Shown here piece after piece: positions 58,327 to 64,000 of a stretch of DNA of 64,000 bases; position 1 is the first letter of the stretch, and the number at the start of each line of letters is the position of its first letter. The position numbers were made by a program, and so were the translations under genes. Origin of the DNA: Fomitopsis serialis (lineage: Eukaryota > Basidiomycota > Agaricomycetes > Polyporales > Fomitopsidaceae); the NCBI RefSeq assembly GCF_022376445.1, contig NW_025955105.1, positions 1 to 64,000 on the forward strand, read 5' to 3'. The notes below the pieces were generated by a model. It was given only the letters and a program-made list of their open reading frames with translations. It searched no databases and was not told the DNA's origin.

Positions 58327-61300
58327 CGTCCTGGAATCTTGGCCCACGAGGTACCGAGTGGCGTTCACAGAAAGGTCATTCGCGAAGTCATGGGCACGAC
58401 TTCGTAAGAAGCATTCCCATCATCACCCGTCAGGTGAACTGCGCGACCATCCAAGGTTAGTCTGTGTCTGTGTACCTATGTCCCGACTTACCCCGCATTA
58501 CCCCAGACTACCCCGCATTTCTGAGATCAAACTAGCGGCAGTTTATCAAATTGTCCGTCGTCGATCATTCCACGGACGGGACCTAGTAGCGGCAGATTCC
58601 TAGCAAGTCGTCCTGGAGGAGAGGAAGCCTCCTGCTATCGCTGAAGCCTACACCAAGGGGGTTATTGGTCAGTCTTTGACACAATGGAAGTCATAACCCT
58701 CCCACACCTCGAAGGCTGTTATCAATAACAACAACCATTGTACATACCTGACTGTCAGCACTCCAGATTGGAGAGACGCTCAGGGAAGCCGCATAACTCT
58801 CCCGCCGGAAAGTGGTTCCCAGCTGACGTTGTGAAGAATCATGGGGCCATGCAGATGACTGGTGTGAAGAAGTGCGCTTAGTGTCGAAACGCGGTGAGCG
58901 AGAATTGCTGGTGATGTAGATGGGGTGTCATGGTACTTCTGCGCCGCTTTAGGGGTCGAAGGGCTGGACCATACTCCGTCCCTTTGTTTTCTTCCCTCAC
59001 GGGGGTCAAAAATCTCAGGCAACAATGCACATGATGCCCAGCGACACATTTGTCAGTCCTGCACAACACCGGTGAGTAGTCAGAGAAGATGAGTAGAGGT
59101 CAAGACAGCCGTACGGCCCTGGACGCCTCATGACGCTAAGTCCGACCTTCGCAGGAAATAGACGGGACACACATACCGGTTCAACATTGCAAGTTAGGAG
59201 TCTTAGACACCGCTGAGAACAAGACATGCACTTGAGCTTCCAATAGGACTACGCACGCCGTCTGAGGCTGCGAGATCGGCACAATTGTGTATAGCTCTCA
59301 GTGGGAACCCTCTCACACCATGGCTGGGCGTTAACCGTGTTTTCATCTTCTGAGCTTGGAGGCCGGTCAGCTGAGCATTTAGCGATGTCTGTTTTATTGC
59401 AGAATGTCTCTGCAAATCCCAGGGAGACTCGTCGAAGAGGGCTTCACGATTGACACGAAGGAGGAGGAGGACCGTGTAGGCGCTTGTCGTCCAACTGCAG
59501 AGCCACGTGGCCAACATCGTCTGACTCAATATGGCAACCTCGCACAACGTCTACTTCAAGTTACAAGACAGCTCACTGACCACCATACCGACCGGTGTAG
59601 CTGCCTGCTCAACTTCTGCAAACGCGAGCATGCTTGAGAAAGTCTCATGGTATGAAGTGCTCGCCTCTTGTTTCCGAGCTGACGTCCTGTCTCATCAGTG
59701 ACAACATGGTCAACCGAATGCCTCCGGGTCGAAGGCGACCACCCCCGAGTATTTCTCAGTCCAACCAATCATGATCCGAATCATGTACGCATTGCGATTC
59801 TCTCGGGTGAGCAGTCGGAAGCAAAGTCGGGTTGCATAGGATGACGACCCGTCGATTGGCGAGACCTCTGCGTTTCCTACCGCAAGCCTCACTTTGCGAT
59901 GTTCTAGCGCAGTGCGGACTTCACGTGCGGCGGCAGCTGCAGTGCTTTTCAATTGAATGGACCAATTTGGAGAGTCACGCATCAGCCTCAGTCGTCTCGG
60001 CACCTGAGCGCATAGGCGCCATAGTCGGTCAGCTGCTACCTCGGTGGCCGGACGTCAACGACAAGGGTACGGTGCCATGGCTCCAAGCTGTCAGGTTGCC
60101 ATCCAACGCGCGGGACCTTTGTTTCGAATTGTTCTTGTGTCGGTTCCTCGATCATTTTCACGTCTTGCCATGCTGCGGCACAGCCGAACAGCACCCCGTG
60201 GACATGGTAGGAACAAAGCTATGGCGATGTAATGCCTGAGTCCTGCTGTAGCCATGTCCTGGTCGCACATTTATCATACAATTTCTCTGTAGGACCAATG
60301 AACTTCCTACATACCGGACGACCAAGAACCACGGACCACCGAATGACTGCAGAAGTTCCCACTTTATCTCGCCTTTCACGCACTACGGACTCCGCAAGTG
60401 ATTCCCCAGTCTGCTCCACCTTGTTGGGATGACAAAATGTCGCACCCGCGAATACGGTCGGCCGCCGTTCAGAGGCCGTGTAGTGCGGAAAGCGCTAGCA
60501 TCTCGAATGGGTATGTCAGCCTGGGTCATCTGGCCACGTCTCTTCTCTCAAACAGCAGGCTCATTCAGTATACAGATAAGAGGTAGTAAGACCAACTACG
60601 GTTCTTCATCCACTCTTGCGCGCCATAGCCATTTAGAAGAGTGTTCGGTCATTGGCCGATGAGCGGGGGGAACACAACCTCCGTGTAATCTGTGGGCACT
60701 TGCGACCCTTGCAGCTGGTAGGGTCCGGTGGAGTGGCCGGTGAGAGACTCTCGCTCGCAGACGGCAATGATTCACGCCCGTTCATTGACGTCACTGACGC
60801 CATATACGACGCAGGTCAGTGTCTTAGTCCGTTGGGCTTCTACTCCTTTAATGAGCCTGAGGCTTCATGCGAGTGTCACGGTCAGGACGCCGATGGTCAA
60901 CCTGTCATGAAGGTTGAAGGAAGGGTACCGAGTGCTTCCAATTCGCGATGGGTATCAACACAACCCTGTTGCCTGCATACGTTGCTTTCATTTGCTTGCA
61001 CAGCACACACAAGGGGGATCGGATAGGTCAGACCAATGCTGTTGCATTTGACGTGGTTGTGACGATCACTCATTGGCGAATTGGCCTCGCCAGGTTTTCG
61101 CGGGTCGTTTCTGGTGTTACCAGCAATAGTCCATGACTCTATTCAACTTATTGATCCAATATATCACAGTGAACAGCATTCTGTTGATCAAAATTTACAC
61201 TGCCCAGATCTGTACCTTGAATATGGACGTTATGAGTATACTCATTCGACGGCCAACGTATCCTGTCGGTGGATTTGAGGTGCAGCTTCCTCAAAGGGGC

Positions 61301-62446
61301 CCGTAGGTGACACAGTTTACTACTACAGCCCGTGGAAGCACGTCAATACGCGATATGATCGATGATGTCTTACCAGGCGTAGCACGCTGCGCGGAGGGGA
61401 GCTCAGCTGCGGCACGTCCGAGTCATCGCATCACTTCGCCATGTGCTTTGCGTAGGTACGTTCCCCGTTTGGAGCATCGCCGTTGACTTACACTAATGCC
61501 TTCCATCCCTCGCTTGTAGAACCCTGGCATGGCAACGTATCGTATATTACTTGTCGCATCTTGGGTTACAACCTGTTGCAACTTGAAACTTGCCAGGTCG
61601 GCAATGGTTCGGCGAGGCGCGGGCTCAATTACAGTATAGTGGGTCGCTGATTTTGCGCTGATCCTCGATCTTGTACATGCTCTTCGTTGCCGTTGCCTTC
61701 CCGGCTTTCAAAGCTGCGCCGCGTACACTATGGGAGTGCTTAGCCTTGGCTTAGCCTGATGCCATGCTATTGACGAGAATTGATCTAGGTTGGCGATCGA
61801 CTCGCGAATACGTGAAACCTCGGCCTCAGGCTGCCTCACCTACTGCTCCAGCGTAAATTCAGAGACGCCTCAAACGCCATATTCTTCCGGGTTTCATCGA
61901 ATGTATGGCCATTGCTTCGCTTTCGAGATCAGCACTCAGCACTATCTCACCGACGACCGTGTTCGTGCGCGGATGCCTCGGACTGCATCTACTTAAGGCT
62001 GGTAGAAACTCGGGGATAGACGCTCGTGGTGCACCGTCGTAATTGACGTCGACGTCGGCTAGGCCGGTCGATCAGAACGAAGGCCCATCTTGAGACGGAA
62101 CCAGCGAGGAGGAGACTAAGTACACTGTATGATAACTTGGGAGGCATCCGCCTTGAGAAGCATCCCGATTGGTGGTGCTTCTGGGATCGCTTCACAGTCG
62201 TCGACGTCGGGCATCGTCTGCTTCCACCGGTCAGGGTCGCCACTATCCAGAACGATAGAAGTGCTGACGGCAGGGACAGTATCCCAATAGCTCCCCCCGC
62301 CGCTCTTTCTCTCGGCACTTGAAGACCGTGCATATCCCCAGCAGAGGTCGTCTTCTGTCTTTGGTACGTCCATACCTTGCCTCCGACATTTTCATGTTTG
62401 GCCGAACAACAGCTCACTCTGGCATCCCCTAGATCTTCTGCTCGCG
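58327..62446. other. 4.1 kb without a supported gene
   Basis: Promoter region of the alcohol oxidase, then a long stretch with only short ORFs on both strands. No transposase, reverse transcriptase or domain remnant was recognised. Small repeated ttaccccgcatt / ctaccccgcatt motifs lie at about 58490-58520. Confidence 0.45.
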
Positions 62447-64000
62447 ATGGAGAATTTTCCTGCGGTCGCAGACGTCCCTGAAGGGGCAAGTCTATACACT
62501 GAAGGGGAGATGCTCGCCCAATTTGCGTATGTCCCTAGTGGTGGTCAGTGTGTTCCGTGCTGACGGTTACCAGAGATGGCCCCGCGCTGATTGGGATTAT
62601 TGTCAACACGATGCAAGTGATAACCATATATCCTCGATGCTTCCTCTGATCCACATGTAGGCTTTATGGCGCTATGATCACCCAGACTTTCTTTTACTTT
62701 TCGTCGTACAGAAAGTACGTATGATGTCTGGCATCATCGGTCAAGCGACTCACTCGTTGCTGTGCCAGGGATCCTTCGTGGATGAAGGCTTATGTACGTC
62801 TCATAGCGCCTAGTATCGCCGAGGCGAATTCTCTGTTGACGCAGCTCTTATACGTTCAAGGTTGCGATTCTGCTTCTCAACGACACGTTGAACACTGTCT
62901 TCAACACATGGTGGATCTACGACGTGCTCATCAACAACTTTGGTTGGTGCTCTTGGCGCTGCTTGGATATATATTCTTTGCTAACCATCCCCATCAGGTA
63001 ACGTCGAGGCGTTAGGTAAAGGCAATTGGCGTAAGTTGACATGCTGATGGTATCGAACGAGTCTGTGATTCATATGATAATACTCTTAGTTTTCGAGACA
63101 GGTAAGCTTATCAAAAAAGCGCCTAGACTCTGCGTCTCATTTGCTGTCTCCGAATACGAAAGAGGAAGCTATGGGGGTAAGTCCAGTCCTGCGCATGATG
63201 TATACAAGGAGTTGGGCCAAGCTCATGTTAATGGGCAGGGCATTATTGCCATGCAAGTGCAGTTCTTTTATGCCTGGCGCATTAAGATGCTCACGCGGAG
63301 CTGGTGGCCCGCCATCCTGGTCCTTGTCCCTTCGGTTGCCGGCGGACGTAAGTTCATTCTTCTCACCTGCGCTCAATACGCTCACTTCGCCGTTCGTCCA
63401 GTCGGTGGCATTGGGACAGCGATTGGTGTGGCTATTATCCCCGATTTCTCTCAGCTGCAAAGATTGAAGGTACTATCATTGTTACATGACACACGCTCGC
63501 GAATGACACTTTTTTTCAGCCCATCGTCCTACTATGGCTCGTTGGAGCGGCAGTTTCAGACATTATCATCGCAATTCTACTTATCTGGCAGCTGGTACGG
63601 TGAGATCGCTCGCCTCGTATATTGAGCTCATTCAACATCTGGACTAGCGGCGGAAACGGACGGAGTTCCTCCGGACGAACCAGATGCTTTCGAGACTGGT
63701 GCAGCGTACGTGCCTAATCTCTCGGCTCTGTCCATTCTCTCAAATGCGGTGCTTAGTGATCATGTCGAATGGCCTGCTGACTGCTAGCTTGGCTCTTGCG
63801 GATATCATATCGTACCTTGCGACAGTACGTGCCGTCTATCATACAAACACAGTTCCGCATACTGACAACGTTGCTACCGCCAGACCAAAGGGTATCATAT
63901 TGGGTTCAATTATGCCCTCGTCAAATTGTGGGTCCTCATATGTTATCGACCGACTTCTCTACATACCTCTTGTGGCCAGGTATGGTAATTCCGTCATGTC
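62447..64000 (+). CDS. DUF6534-family membrane protein, 3' end beyond the window
   Basis: Exons that join in phase: 62447-62526, 62574-62612, 62661-62714, 62769-62793, 62861-62942 and 62998-63030. They read MENFPAVADVPEG, DGPALIGIIVNTM, LYGAMITQTFFYFSSYRKDP, SWMKAY, ILLLNDTLNTVFNTWWIYDV and NFGNVEALGKGNW. Further exons carry MQVQFFYAWRIKMLTRSWWP (about 63240-63350), IGTAIGVAIIPDFSQLQRLK, PIVLLWLVGAAVSDIIIAIL, RRKRTEFLRTNQMLSRLVQ and SNGLLTASLALADIISYLAT, the usual order of the seven-helix DUF6534 proteins of basidiomycetes. The intron after 62612 has a GC donor (gcaagt). Exons between 63031 and 63230 are unclear. The end lies beyond the window. Function unknown. Confidence 0.75.

Noticed and set aside
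58327..62446. Transposon or retroelement in the long gene-poor stretch
   Set aside because: No integrase, reverse transcriptase or transposase motif and no terminal repeats could be seen.
1..64000. CRISPR arrays, rRNA, tRNA and operons
   Set aside because: No regularly spaced repeats and no cloverleaf candidates were found by eye; the gene structure is eukaryotic.

Overview
The window is nuclear DNA of a filamentous basidiomycete, most likely a wood-decay agaricomycete of the polypore kind. Genes carry many short introns (about 45-70 bases, GT-AG with two GC-AG cases) and several micro-exons. Gene content fits this: a 17-exon alcohol oxidase close in length and motifs to brown-rot AOX, a second GMC oxidoreductase, tandem cytochrome P450s, AusD-like methyltransferases, DUF6534 membrane proteins and small secreted cysteine-rich proteins. 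Exon joins were worked out by hand from splice signals, reading phase and comparison of paralogs within the window.

Layout. 1-597: 3' end of a SAMHD1-like dNTP triphosphohydrolase. 798-3275 (-): PPR protein. 3491-7838 (+): inositol polyphosphate 5-phosphatase with proline-rich and WD40-like N-terminal parts. 8599-13818: two tandem P450s sharing a 12-exon structure with 15- and 11-base exons. 14396-27957: five paralogous AusD-like methyltransferases (MT1-MT4 on -, MT5 on +) with the same five-exon structure; MT4 is frameshifted. 28767-29707: Pdx2/SNO glutaminase. 30224-35240: tandem S10 serine carboxypeptidases; the second carries a frameshift. 35910-38254 (-): MFS transporter with two frame breaks. 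40485-42573: DUF6534 membrane protein. 42811-44987 (-): GMC oxidoreductase. 45578-46172 (-): unrecognised gene. 47560-54700: direct tandem duplication, each unit holding one small secreted cysteine-rich protein gene. 55405-58223 (-): alcohol oxidase. 62447-end (+): a second DUF6534 gene cut by the window edge.

The most interesting block is 8.6-28 kb. Two P450s and an expanded methyltransferase family stand together like the tailoring part of a meroterpenoid-type pathway, but no core synthase, cyclase or prenyltransferase is visible here. Within it, P450-2 lacks the acidic residue of the I-helix AGxE/DTT motif, and MT2 and MT3 have Glu-x-Pro where motif I of the SAM site normally has Asp-x-Gly. 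Several single-base frame breaks (PPR C-terminus, MT4, carboxypeptidase 2, MFS) lie in or beside short homopolymer runs, so gene decay and base-calling error must both be considered.
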